Of a stretch of 15,045 nt of DNA, positions 8,501 through 15,045 are shown in pieces. The translations under genes were made by a program, and so were the position numbers. Source of the DNA: UBA7672 sp034439955 (GTDB lineage: Bacteria > Pseudomonadota > Alphaproteobacteria > Caulobacterales > Hyphomonadaceae); the NCBI GenBank assembly GCA_034439955.1, contig JAWXBJ010000156.1, positions 1-15,045 on the forward strand. The letters are read 5' to 3'. How positions within the stretch are numbered: the first letter of the stretch is position 1; each line of letters opens with the position of its first letter. The notes beneath the pieces were generated by a model. That model saw nothing but the letters and a program-made list of their open reading frames with translations. It did not search any database and was not told where the DNA came from.

Positions 8501-11500
8501 GGAAACGCCATCATTGAGAAGCGAGGCGCCGCTCGCCCACGTCACGACAAAGCCGCCGTCGGCGAGAGATTGCACCGTCGAGAAACCCTGCCCGCCCGCC
8601 GTATCGAGATTGATTAGCGTCTCGCCGCCCACGCGGACGCCAGCGCTGTCATAGCGCTGCATGTAGACGTCAGCGCCCTGATCGGCTCCTGCCTGCCGGT
8701 AGGACGTCCAGGTGACAACAAATCCGCCGCCCGCGAGCGCCGCGACATCGGGCTTAGTCTGGGATTCCGTGGTCGTCGTTGAAATGACGAACTCGTCGCC
8801 CATGGGTGCGCCAGCGCTGCTGAACCGGCGGCCCACGACATCTGTGTTCGCCGTCGAATTGGCGCTGGCGTAGATGGGCGAGGTTTCCCATGCGATTACG
8901 AAACTGCCATCGCCCAGCACGGCGATGTCGGCATACTCGTTGAACGCGTTGCCGCTAGCGAGTTGGTTGACCGTCACCGGTCCGCCAGCCGGAGCATTCG
9001 AGGCGTCAAAGCGCTGGAAGCGAATGTCGAAGCCCGAAGCGGAAGAGCCGGACTCCCAGGCTATAACGAAGCTGCCATCCGGCAGCGCCGCGATTGTGGA
9101 AAGAAACTGGAATGGCGGGGAGTTCGGATTCGTCACGATGAATTCGCCCGTCGTCGGGCTGCCCGCGTTCAGAAGGGGCGTCCCGTCTGCATTAAACCGT
9201 CTGGCCCAGATTTCGAACGTGTTGGTGGGACCCGTGTAGAGCGACCAGGTGATGACGAAGCTTCCGTCCGCGAGGGTCGCCACGCCTGGAAAGGTCTGAA
9301 GCGTCAGGCCGGGGAAAGTTGCATTCACCCTGACTTCGCCGCCGGCAGGCGCACCTGCGGCGTCGTAGAGCTGCATGTAGATGTCGCAGAGTTCGTTGGG
9401 CGGTGTACCGCCGGCAGCTGAGACCGATCTCCACACCACCACATGGCCTCCACCCGGCAGAGGCGATACGGCCGAAAAACTCTGCGTGTTCGCGGTCGTC
9501 GTATTCACGCGGGCATCATTGAGGTCGATCGGCGCGATACCGCCGAAGCTAATGCCCGCCGGATCGGCTGCGCGTGCCACATCAACCGTCACACTCGCAG
9601 TGTCCGACCCGCCATTGCCGTCCGAGATGGTGTAGCTGAACGCCTTCTGGCCATTGGCATTCGCTGCCGGGGCATAGGTGATCGTGTTGTCGGCGCTGCG
9701 CGTCGCGGTGCCGCCGCTGGCGAGGTTGACCGCAACGCCCACAGCAGCCGCCTGACCATCGATCTGCGTTACGGCGAGCGTATCGCCATCCACGTCTGCA
9801 TCATTTGTCAGCAAGGAGATGACGACCGAGCCATCCTCGTTCACCGAAGCCGTGTCGTTGGCCGCAACAGGTGCATCGTTGACCGCAGTAATCGCAACCG
9901 TTCGGGTTGCAACCGATGTCGCGGTGCTGGCGCCATCCTGCGTCGTCGCCGTGACGGTGAGCGTGAACGCGCCATTGTAGTTGGCCGGCGGCGTCAGGGT
10001 CAGGGTCGCCGGCGGCGAGCCCGCAAACGTCCATACCGAGCCATCGCCGTTCGACATGCCCGCAGACAGCACGCTGCCCACCGGCAGACCCGACAGCACA
10101 ATCTGCGCGACGCTGTCGCCGGGCTCTGCCGCGACGGTAATCGGCAGGCTGATGGATCCGTCTTCCGCCCCCGCAAAAGTGTCAGCGGCCGCGTAACGAC
10201 GGATGTAAACAAGTCCGCCGCCGGCCACGGTCTGGATCACGACACCGTCCGCAAGCACGGCCAATCCGCCCTCGGACTCGTTGTTGTGGATAACTCCCGA
10301 CACCACGAATTCGTCGCCGATGGGCAAACCATCGGCGCCGAAACGGCGCAGGACCTGCCCCTGAGCTGCGGAGCGCCAGCTCGCCACGAAGCCGCCGTCC
10401 GGCATTTCGGCGATGCTTGGTTCGAACTGGTTTCCGCCGGTTGTCTGATTGAGACGAAATTCAGAGCCATCGGCAATTCCCGACGCGTCGTAGCGTTGCG
10501 CATAGATCCCGTAGCCGGAGCCATCCTGGGCCAACGACCCCCAGACGATGACGAACCCGCCGCCGGAGAGGGTGGCGATGTGCGCATCGAGCTGTTCGCC
10601 CGCCACGTAGCTGCTGACCGGAAACTCGTTTCCGGCCGGCGCTCCGCTCGCGTCGAACCGCCGCGCATAAATGCCCGTGGTGTCCGCGTCGGGGGCGAAC
10701 CAAGCCGCCACAAAACCACCGTCGGCGAGAGCCGCGATCCGCGGTGAATTCTGCGCGCCGGGAGCGCCCTGGTTGAGCTTAATGTCGCCACCAATTGAGC
10801 CACCTGCGGCGTCGAATATCCGTACCCAGACTCCATTGTCAGCGGCGTCTGTGCCGCTGAAGCCGATGACAAATCCGCCGCCGGCTAGGGCCACAACGTC
10901 TGGAAAGCCCTGCTCGCCGGCAGTCGTTGCGTTTACCCGGAATTCAGGTCCAATCGCCACGCCGGATGCGTCGTACCGGCGAGCATATACCTCCCCGGCC
11001 TGACCAATCTGGTTGTACGACAGCCACGCGATGACATGACCGCCGTCCGGCAGGCTGGTCACGGTGGGCTGAAGTTGCAGGCCATCTGGTGACGAATTGA
11101 CGAGCGTTTCGACGCCCACGGGAGAGCCGGCCGCATCGAACCTCTGGCTGCGGACCCCGACCGTCCCGTCAGGCGCGCCGCGCGTCCAGGTGACGACAAA
11201 GCCGCCGCCGGATAGCGCCGCGACGCTCGATTCGTTGTAGATTCCCACGCTCGCAGTGGCGTTAACGCGGACGAGACCGGCGTCGATAGGTCCAAGGCCT
11301 GGCCCACTGCTGAACACAATACTGGCGTCTGCTGCGACAGGCGTCACCGTAATGTTCGCCGTGGCGCTGGCGGTTCCGCCCTGTCCGTCGCTGACGGTGT
11401 AGGCAAAGCTCGCGGCCCCATTTGCATTGGTCGCTGGCGCGTAGGTGATCGTGCCGTTCGCATTGAGCGTCGCTTGCGCTCCCCCCGCCAGCGTCAAGGT

Positions 11501-14500
11501 CTGGCCCGCGATGACATTTTGTCCGTCGATCTGGCCAACGCTGAGAACATTGCCAGCATCCGGATCGCTGTCATTGGACAGCACGTCGATCGTGACGGGC
11601 GTATCTTCCGCCGTGGTCGCTGAATTGTTCACGGCGACCGGCAGGTCGTTGACCGCCGAAACCGTCACGCTACGGCTGGCGCTTGAGGTCTGGGTGTCGG
11701 CCCCGTCTTGCGTCGTCGCCGTCACCGTAAGGCTGAACGCGCCATTGAAGTTGGTCGGCGGCGTCAGGGTCAGATTCGCCGGCGGCGCGCCGGCGAACGT
11801 CCACGCCGTTCCGTCGCCGTTCGAGGTTCCCGCAGAAAGCACGCTGCCAGCAGGCAGGCCCGAAAGCACAACCTGCGCGATGCTGTCGCCGGGCTCTGCC
11901 GCGACTGTGATCGGCAGGGGGATCGCGCCATCTTCCGATCCCTCAAATCCCAGCCGTGTGTCGAACTGCCGGAAGTAAATGTTGCCGGCAGCGCCATCTC
12001 CGACGAAGACCTGCGCAAGGAGGCCGCCAGGCATCGCGATCAGGTGTGCCCCTCCGCCGTTGGTGTCGTTGTATTGGTCGTTGGCTGTCGTCGCGTTCAG
12101 ACGCTCTTCGCCGCCGACACGCACGCCTGCAGCGTCGAAGCGTTGGGCGAAAATGCCCCGGCCTGAACCGTCTTGGCCGTTCGACGTCCACGATGCAACG
12201 AAGCCGCCATCGGCCAACGCTGCAATCATGGGCTGCGTCTGGTTACCTGCCGTGTAGGTGTTCAGTGGGATTTCGCCGCCGACGGGCGTCCCGTTCGCAT
12301 CGAAGCGTTGTGCGTAGCTTCCGAATCCCGACCCATCCTGCCCGTCTGACGACCAGCCTATGACAAACCCGCCGCCGTTTAAGCCGGCGACGGCCGCCCA
12401 GTACTGATTGTTCGGTGTCGTGGTGTTGACACGAAGTTCCGCGCCGACGGGAACGCCCGCAGCATTGAACCTTTGGGTATACATGTCGTGGCCATCCGCT
12501 CCAGGCGACGACCAGGACACAACATACCCGCCCCCTTCCAACGCCGCCGAGCGAACCGCGACCTCAGTCGCCGCGCTCGTATTCACACGCGTTTCATTGC
12601 CTGCCTTCGCTCCACCGGCCGTGAAACGCTGCGTATAGATTCCAAAGCCGGGGCCGCCTTGGCCTTCCGCAATCCAGGTGATGGCGAACCCGCCGTCGTT
12701 GAGCGCGGTGACGGTAGACCCTCGCAGGTTGCCGGACACCGTGTTAACCAGGAATTCGCTGGCGCCCACCGGAGAGCCGCTGGCGTCAAAGCGCTGCGCG
12801 CGGATGTCGCCTGCGGCCCAGACGACAATCGTGCCGCCGTCGGCCAGTCCCGCGATACCCGCATAGCGCGCCTGCCCTGCCGTGGACGGATTGACGATGG
12901 CCGTCGATCCGATGTTTTCGCCCTGCGCAGAATAGCGCTGAATGTTCACCGAACCCTGCAGGCTGTACCAGATTACAGCGAAGCCATCGGCCGTGTTGGC
13001 GATGCCGGCGGCGCCTTCGGGGCCTGTGGCGGAGGATGGGATCGGAACATCAAATGCTTGAATTGGCGAAAGTGGTCCGCCACCGAACCCGATGATTGCG
13101 GCTGCCGCCGCGGGTGCGACATCGACCGTCACGCTCGCCGAAGCGCTCCCGCCCTGCCCGTCGCTGACAGTGTAGGTGAAGGTTGCCGGCCCGCTAACGT
13201 TCGCCGCCGGCGCATAGGTGATCGTGCCGCCCGCGTTGAGCGTCGCTTGCGCGCCGCCTGCGAGCGTCACCGCCTGGCCTGATGTCACCGCCTGGCCGCC
13301 GATCTCCGAGACGCTCAGCACTTCGCCCGCATCCGGGTCTGTGTCGTTGGCGAGCACATTGATGGTGACTGAAATGTCTTCGCTGGTGCTCGCCACATCG
13401 TTCACCGCGTTCGGCGCGTCGTTTGTCCCGGCGACATTCAGCGCGAACTCATCGAACACGACCCCGCCATTGCCGTCAGACGCGGTCACGCGGATCGTGA
13501 GGTTCGCGACATCCGCCTGAGCCGGCGTGCCCAGGAACGTCCGCGTCGCAGGGTTGAAGCTAAGCCAGGTCGGTAGCACCGAGCCGTTCGAAAGCGTGGC
13601 CGTGTAAGAGAGGACATCGCCGTTATCGGCATCGGCAAAGACGCCCGCCGGAACTTGGAAGCTAAACACTGCATCTTCGGCCGCGCTCTGCGCGGTGAGC
13701 GCATTAGCGATAGTCGGGACGTCGTTGGCTCCGACCAGTGTGACGCTGATCGGTAGCGTGGCTGTTCCACCATTCCCGTCAAAGACAAAGAGCGTCCCGG
13801 TTTCAACTACGGTCTGGCCGGCGCCGAGACTGTCGAGAACGGATCCCGGTATGTTGTAGACCCATATGGCCGCAGAAACACCAGGCCCGCCGCCGGCGCC
13901 GCCAAAAATGCCGAGCGCAGCGCCGTTGGTGCTCGAGTTTAGCGTTGCGCTGCCACTAAAGCTGACATCGCCCAAATCTACGTCCGAGACATAAACACTG
14001 CCAAGGAAACTGGTGAAGGTCGCTGCAGAACCAGCGGTGTCCAGAATCGTCGTCGAGGCAGTGTCGCCCGCAAGAATCTGGATCGTTGGCGCATCGTTTA
14101 CCGGAGAGAACGTAACCGTGGCCGTAGCGCTGGCCGTAGCGCCCTGCCCGTCGGAAATCGTGTAGACGAACAAGACAGGGCCGTTGTAGTTGGCGGCAGG
14201 GACCAGCGTGATCGTGCCGTTGGCGTTCAGTGTCGCTGCGTGCCCGCCCGGAAGCTGGACCGTTTGTCCGGCGGTGATCGCTTGGCTGGCGATCTGCGTG
14301 ACGGTGAGCGAATTGCTGTCCGGATCGCTGTCATTGGCACGTGGATCGAACGTCGCTGCGACATCTTCCGAGCCTGCGACCGCATCGTTGGCCGCAACCG
14401 GCGGACGGTTCTCATCCCTGCCGGCGACGCTCACCACCAGCGTATTGTTCACCACACCGCCCGACCCATCTACGAGACGGTAGGTGAAGCTGTCGGTCAC

Positions 14501-15045
14501 AGTCTGGCCGGCGTTGAGCGCCTGGACGTTAACAGCGGCGTTGTTCAGCGTGTAGACATACTGTCCATCCTGGCCAATGACGATCGAGCCGTAAGTTCCC
14601 GCAATAGACACCCCGACGCTTGTCGCCTGCCCGTTCACGCGATCAACGCTCAGCGTGTCGCCAACGTCGATGTCGCGCGCCGTGGTGAACACGCTGCCCG
14701 CAGCCGACAAGGTCGCGTCCTCCAACACTGACGCCGTCACCGCGCTTGTCACCGTGGGTGCGTCGTTGCGTCCGGCGATAGAGACGACGATGTTCGCCAT
14801 GGCCGAACCGCCCTGCCCGTCCGCGACGGCGTAAGCGAACGTGTCGGTCACAATCTGGCCAACGCGGAGCGTCTGCACGGCCGGAGAGGCGTTAGCCAGC
14901 GTGTAGGCGTATGTACCGTCTGCGTTGAGCGTAAGAGAGCCGTACGTCCCAGCCTGCGCCACGCCAAGGTTGGCTGCGGAGCCCGCCACGCCGGTTAATG
15001 TGACAACGCCGCCGTCTGGGTCCGTGTCGTTGGCCAGCACGTTGC
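5129..15045 (-). CDS. Giant repetitive type I secreted surface protein/adhesin (5' end outside window)
   Basis: At least 3,304 residues of a giant protein, probably exported by the adjacent type I system and acting at or outside the cell surface. The frame runs off the window at 15045: the first full codon is Asn in NVLANDTDPDGG, and the GTG at 15040 is an internal Val, not a start. The order is as follows. VCBS/cadherin-like Ig-fold domains lie at 15045-13090. Three modules of seven blade-like repeats plus an 'EDG' domain follow, the first two also carrying a cadherin-like domain, and a VCBS domain closes this block near 7680. Seven PD40 blades lie at 7642-6454. An RTX/serralysin-like segment lies at 6420-6050. 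An EF-hand-like Asp-rich region lies at 6035-5650. An acidic C-terminal tail ends at TAG 5129-5131. I count one Cys and about eleven Lys in the visible part. Low Cys and a C-terminal Ca-binding region are typical of type I substrates. Adhesion is inferred from architecture; the ligand is unknown. An enzyme domain in the missing N-terminus cannot be excluded. Confidence 0.9.
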   Translation of the reverse strand, partial: NVLANDTDPDGGVVTLTGVAGSAANLGVAQAGTYGSLTLNADGTYAYTLANASPAVQTLRVGQIVTDTFAYAVADGQGGSAMANIVVSIAGRNDAPTVTSAVTASVLEDATLSAAGSVFTTARDIDVGDTLSVDRVNGQATSVGVSIAGTYGSIVIGQDGQYVYTLNNAAVNVQALNAGQTVTDSFTYRLVDGSGGVVNNTLVVSVAGRDENRPPVAANDAVAGSEDVAATFDPRANDSDPDSNSLTVTQIASQAITAGQTVQLPGGHAATLNANGTITLVPAANYNGPVLFVYTISDGQGATASATATVTFSPVNDAPTIQILAGDTASTTILDTAGSAATFTSFLGSVYVSDVDLGDVSFSGSATLNSSTNGAALGIFGGAGGGPGVSAAIWVYNIPGSVLDSLGAGQTVVETGTLFVFDGNGGTATLPISVTLVGANDVPTIANALTAQSAAEDAVFSFQVPAGVFADADNGDVLSYTATLSNGSVLPTWLSFNPATRTFLGTPAQADVANLTIRVTASDGNGGVVFDEFALNVAGTNDAPNAVNDVASTSEDISVTINVLANDTDPDAGEVLSVSEIGGQAVTSGQAVTLAGGAQATLNAGGTITYAPAANVSGPATFTYTVSDGQGGSASASVTVDVAPAAAAAIIGFGGGPLSPIQAFDVPIPSSATGPEGAAGIANTADGFAVIWYSLQGSVNIQRYSAQGENIGSTAIVNPSTAGQARYAGIAGLADGGTIVVWAAGDIRAQRFDASGSPVGASEFLVNTVSGNLRGSTVTALNDGGFAITWIAEGQGGPGFGIYTQRFTAGGAKAGNETRVNTSAATEVAVRSAALEGGGYVVSWSSPGADGHDMYTQRFNAAGVPVGAELRVNTTTPNNQYWAAVAGLNGGGFVIGWSSDGQDGSGFGSYAQRFDANGTPVGGEIPLNTYTAGNQTQPMIAALADGGFVASWTSNGQDGSGRGIFAQRFDAAGVRVGGEERLNATTANDQYNDTNGGGAHLIAMPGGLLAQVFVGDGAAGNIYFRQFDTRLGFEGSEDGAIPLPITVAAEPGDSIAQVVLSGLPAGSVLSAGTSNGDGTAWTFAGAPPANLTLTPPTNFNGAFSLTVTATTQDGADTQTSSASRSVTVSAVNDLPVAVNNSATTAEDTPVTIDVLSNDSDPDAGNVLSVGQIDGQNVIAGQTLTLAGGAQATLNANGTITYAPATNANGAASFAYTVSDGQGGTASATANITVTPVAADASIVFSSGPGLGPIDAGLVRVNATASVGIYNESSVAALSGGGFVVTWTRGAPDGTVGVRSQRFDAAGSPVGVETLVNSSPDGLQLQPTVTSLPDGGHVIAWLSYNQIGQAGEVYARRYDASGVAIGPEFRVNATTAGEQGFPDVVALAGGGFVIGFSGTDAADNGVWVRIFDAAGGSIGGDIKLNQGAPGAQNSPRIAALADGGFVAAWFAPDADTTGIYARRFDASGAPAGNEFPVSSYVAGEQLDAHIATLSGGGFVIVWGSLAQDGSGYGIYAQRYDASGIADGSEFRLNQTTGGNQFEPSIAEMPDGGFVASWRSAAQGQVLRRFGADGLPIGDEFVVSGVIHNNESEGGLAVLADGVVIQTVAGGGLVYIRRYAAADTFAGAEDGSISLPITVAAEPGDSVAQIVLSGLPVGSVLSAGMSNGDGSVWTFAGSPPATLTLTPPANYNGAFTLTVTATTQDGASTATSVATRTVAITAVNDAPVAANDTASVNEDGSVVISLLTNDADVDGDTLAVTQIDGQAAAVGVAVNLASGGTATRSADNTITYAPAANANGQKAFSYTISDGNGGSDTASVTVDVARAADPAGISFGGIAPIDLNDARVNTTTANTQSFSAVSPLPGGGHVVVWRSVSAAGGTPPNELCDIYMQLYDAAGAPAGGEVRVNATFPGLTLQTFPGVATLADGSFVITWSLYTGPTNTFEIWARRFNADGTPLLNAGSPTTGEFIVTNPNSPPFQFLSTIAALPDGSFVIAWESGSSASGFDIRFQRFDASNAPAGGPVTVNQLASGNAFNEYADIAVLGDGSFVIAWETSPIYASANSTANTDVVGRRFSSAGAPMGDEFVISTTTTESQTKPDVAALAGGGFVVTWTSYRQAGADQGADVYMQRYDSAGVRVGGETLINLDTAGGQGFSTVQSLADGGFVVTWASGASLLNDGVSDGTANLVAQRFDAAGVRIGGEVRINAATAGQQWTESWASDSAFTVTPEGVLVHTFYGDGEVYVRRFDTNVFGGAEDGLIRLPVTVAADPGDSIAQVVLSGLPAGSVLSAGSSSNGGTTWTFASAPPANLTLTAPANYNGAFTLTVTATTQDGTDTDTTTATQTVTVTAVNDAPTASNDAASIGEDSTAALTGNVLTNDGDVDLDTLTVSAGTGARTSAYGTLTLNANGSYSYALNTAAVQALGASDTATDSFTYQVSDGQGGAAQAALTITIQGADDPAFSIQRISTDAAGAQGNSSSEQPAISADGRYVTFLSYASNLVAGDTNNTGDIFRKDLQTGAITRVSTDTAGVQANNFSEQPAISADGRYVTFQSYASNLVPGDTNGQPDIFRKDLQTGAITRVSTDAAGAQANTSSEQHAISADGRYVTFLSFASNLVAGDTDNTIDIFRKDLQTGAITRVSTDAAGAQGNNASFEPAISADGRYVTFYSSASNLVAGDTNGQPDIFRKDLQTGAITRVSTDASGAQGNTSSFDPGISSDGRYVTFSSNASNLVAGDTNNTTDIYRKDLQTGAIVRVSSDASGAQGNNTSSGSAISSDGRYVTFYSSASNLVAGDTNNLADIFRKDLQTGAITRVSTDAAGVQGNNISLQPAISADGRYVTFRSDASNLVAGDTNAPDIFVVDLPPPQGDLPDIATGASSADRIVAYAGPQILTGGAGADSFIFATPAAGGDTITDFAPGSDRIEVSASGFGGGLAAGPLPGSSLVSGAAPAATLASGQFLYNTGSGQLSWDADGTGGGAAVLLAALSGAPAITSADIGVVASLPPLILDLDGNGVELVSGVSFDFDGDGNEDTGGWASAGDAFLALDRNGDGLISTGSEISFAGDLPGATSDLDGLRAFDSNGDGALSAADAQFAKFLVWRDADGDGVSDAGELRSLAEAGVVSIGLDRYGEASTGPAGDILGYATVTMADGASLRAADVVLNYTNGESDLRPTPHGSAELMEEHAGSPAAFFVADDHFLFGPLEGAGAIEAPLSLDQRTMPIDAELIEDAAFDFSAASLLVARDMATPLTLPGAGHDDWLGVGPAFDPVDPGSLDYRPPEPFHDRVQGLDGSSAIGPDAFRAL
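5650..6035 (-). other. EF-hand-like Asp-rich calcium-binding region
   Basis: Follows the RTX-like segment. Loops include LDLDGNGVEL, DFDGDGNED, LDRNGDGLIS, FDSNGDGALS and RDADGDGVSDAGEL. They match the DxDxDG-type calcium loops seen in EF-hand and dockerin-like domains near the C-terminus of large VCBS adhesins. Probable role: calcium-triggered folding after secretion. Confidence 0.75.
6050..6420 (-). other. RTX/serralysin-like C-terminal segment
   Basis: Contains LTGGAGADSFIFA, then DTITDFAPGSDRIEVSASGF, and later FLYNTGSGQLSWDADGTGGG followed by VLLAAL. This is the pattern of the peptidase M10 serralysin C-terminal (RTX-related) domain, which binds calcium and occurs in many type I secreted proteins. 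Only one GGxGxD-like nonapeptide is seen, so the usual RTX array is reduced to a minimum. It supports export by the adjacent PrtD-like system. Confidence 0.75.
6454..7642 (-). repeat. Seven PD40/TolB-like blades on an exact 174-bp period
   Basis: Seven tandem copies of a 58-residue unit that starts at TDAAGAQGN. It continues with AISADGRYVTF, SNLVAGDTN and DIFRKDLQTGAITRVS. The GTCACATAGCG landmark (plus strand) falls at 6525, 6699, 6873, 7047, 7221, 7395 and 7569, always 174 bp apart, so no indels separate the copies. The last copy is degenerate at its end (APDIFVVDLPPPQGD), closing the array. The motif is that of PD40/TolB-type propeller blades, and seven blades fit one complete propeller. 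DNA identity is very high: 7099-7168 equals 7273-7342 over 70 bp, which points to recent expansion or homogenisation. The role is unknown, probably protein or glycan binding. Confidence 0.9.
7680..8285 (-). other. Module C tail: EDG domain followed by VCBS domain
   Basis: Positions 8285-7995 encode the third EDG domain (AEDGLIRLPVTVAADPGDS, then LPAGSVLSAG and LTLTAPANYNGAFTLTV). Instead of the cadherin-like domain found in modules A and B, positions 7994-7680 encode a VCBS-type domain (EDSTAALTGNVLTNDGDVDL, then AYGTLTLNANGSYSYAL and TDSFTYQVSDGQGG). This links module C to the PD40 array. Confidence 0.7.
8049..8098 (-). repeat. 50-bp direct repeat shared with 9936-9985
   Basis: The 50 bases at 8049-8098 are identical to those at 9936-9985. 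Both lie at the same place in EDG domains C and B, and a close but imperfect copy sits near 11705-11755 in EDG domain A. Perfect identity inside otherwise diverged modules suggests recent gene conversion or duplication. Confidence 0.85.
8290..9525 (-). repeat. Blade array C: seven propeller-like repeats with longer loops
   Basis: The third copy of the blade array. The cores are MQLYDAAG, ARRFNADG, FQRFDASN, GRRFSSAG, MQRYDSAG, AQRFDAAG and the terminal VRRFDTNVFGG. Strands such as GSFVIAWESG and GGFVVTWTSY precede them. Again seven blades are counted. Several blades carry extra loop residues (for example PLLNAGSPTTG and YASANSTANT), making this array longer than A and B. The only cysteine seen in the whole visible protein is in its first blade (NELCDIYM, codon at 9386-9388). 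Confidence 0.7.
9580..10175 (-). other. Module B tail: EDG domain followed by cadherin-like domain
   Basis: Positions 10175-9881 encode the second EDG domain (AEDGSISLPITVAAEPGDS, then LPVGSVLSAG, WTFAGSPPATLTLTPPANYN). Positions 9880-9580 encode a cadherin-like domain (NEDGSVVISLLTNDADVDGD, then TYAPAANANG and YTISDGNGG). The EDG part shares a perfect 50-bp DNA match with module C, recorded as a repeat at 8049-8098. Confidence 0.7.
10180..11285 (-). repeat. Blade array B: seven diverged propeller-like repeats
   Basis: The second copy of the blade array. The cores are SQRFDAAG, ARRYDASG, VRIFDAAG, ARRFDASG, AQRYDASG, LRRFGADG and the terminal IRRYAAADTFAG. GGF-V-x-x-W strands precede most of them, for example GGFVASWRS and GGFVIVWGS. 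Seven blades are counted, as in array A, and the last again leads directly into an EDG domain. Blade-to-blade identity is moderate, unlike the near-identical PD40 array further downstream. The predicted fold is a beta-propeller and the ligand is unknown. Confidence 0.7.
11340..11945 (-). other. Module A tail: EDG domain followed by cadherin-like domain
   Basis: Positions 11945-11651 encode the first EDG domain. It begins GSEDGAIPLPITVAAEPGDS, continues through SGLPAGSVLSAG, WTFAG and LTLTPPTNFNGAFSLTV, and ends TTQDGADT before the NDLP linker. Positions 11650-11340 encode a cadherin-like domain with EDTPVTIDVLSNDSDPDAG, LAGGAQATLNANGTITYAP and YTVSDGQGG. It ends at a GPGLGPID linker that leads into blade array B. 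The EDG name is descriptive. It looks like a cadherin-like beta-sandwich common in VCBS proteins. Confidence 0.7.
11950..13060 (-). repeat. Blade array A: seven diverged propeller-like repeats
   Basis: Seven successive repeats of about 45-55 residues. Each has a Trp- or Phe-containing strand (for example GGFVIGWSSDGQDGSG) and then a Y-A-Q-R-F-D-A-x-G-x-P-V-G strand, E-x-R-V-N, and a loop leading to the next GGF. The R/Q-F-type cores are QRYSAQG, QRFDASG, QRFTAGG, QRFNAAG, QRFDANG, QRFDAAG and the terminal RQFDTRLGFEG. The seven-fold count and Trp/Gly pattern suggest a seven-bladed beta-propeller. The fold is inferred from pattern, not from a structure. The last blade runs straight into the EDG domain. 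Confidence 0.7.
13090..15045 (-). repeat. N-proximal block of VCBS/cadherin-like Ig-fold domains (about six)
   Basis: Six domains of roughly 95-125 residues are visible, each joined by an NDAP-like linker. Domains 1 (to about 14750) and 2 (to about 14385) are VCBS-like, with GTYGSLTLNADGTYAYTL, then VTDTFAY and VADGQGG. Domain 3 (to about 14085) and domain 6 (13400-13090) are tandem-95/cadherin-like, with NDSDPD or NDTDPD, NANGTIT or NAGGTIT, and SDGQG. Domain 4 (to about 13700) is more diverged and Gly-rich. Domain 5 (about 13700-13400) resembles the dystroglycan-type cadherin or He_PIG fold (LPTWLSFNPATRTFLGTP). These are beta-sandwich stalk domains, often calcium-binding through the Asp-rich linkers. 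The array probably continues beyond the window. Confidence 0.85.

Noticed and set aside
9443..10747. 434-codon open frame on the plus strand opposite the giant gene
   Set aside because: It is Arg-rich antisense of the repeated blade and EDG DNA, with no domain. The minus-strand frame has clear repeats and is the real one.
15038..15040. GTG as the start codon of the giant protein
   Set aside because: The frame continues upstream (Asn codon 15043-15041) and the GTG is the Val of a conserved NVLANDTDPD motif, so it is internal and the gene is truncated by the window.

Overview
The window reads as part of a high-GC proteobacterial chromosome, most likely alphaproteobacterial. That placement is an inference from base composition, the PrtD-like type I secretion genes and the style of the LuxR-type regulator; nothing here fixes a genus. 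All intact genes lie on the minus strand, so they are transcribed from high to low coordinates. No rRNA, tRNA or CRISPR array was seen.

Positions 15045-5129 hold one giant open reading frame that is still open at the window edge, so its N-terminus is missing. At least 3,304 residues are visible. It is a repetitive surface or secreted protein made of VCBS/cadherin-like Ig-fold domains, then three large modules, then a fourth repeat array, then a calcium-binding C-terminal region. Each large module has seven diverged blade-like repeats followed by a conserved 'EDG' domain. The fourth array has seven very regular PD40/TolB-like blades on an exact 174-bp period. By eye this gives four successive seven-blade arrays, each predicted to be a beta-propeller. 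The C-terminal region has one RTX/serralysin-like segment, EF-hand-like Asp-rich loops and an acidic tail.

Positions 5102-2059 hold two genes directly downstream of the giant gene: a PrtD-type ABC exporter (26-nt gap) and an HlyD-type membrane-fusion protein (4-bp ATGA overlap with the exporter gene). The three genes look like one operon for a type I secretion substrate and its inner-membrane exporter. No TolC-like outer-membrane partner is in the window.

Positions 2058-1195 lack an intact gene. They contain a heavily decayed IS6-family transposase on the plus strand (about 1494-1975), with frameshifts, stops and at least two lost catalytic residues. A 7-bp-stem inverted repeat lies just past the hlyD stop, and a short palindrome and a possible promoter lie near the next gene.

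Positions 1194-94 encode a 366-residue LuxR-type regulator with a GAF/autoinducer-like N-terminus, a PAS-like middle and a C-terminal helix-turn-helix. It is a candidate regulator of the secretion locus by position only. Positions 1-93 are too short to assign.
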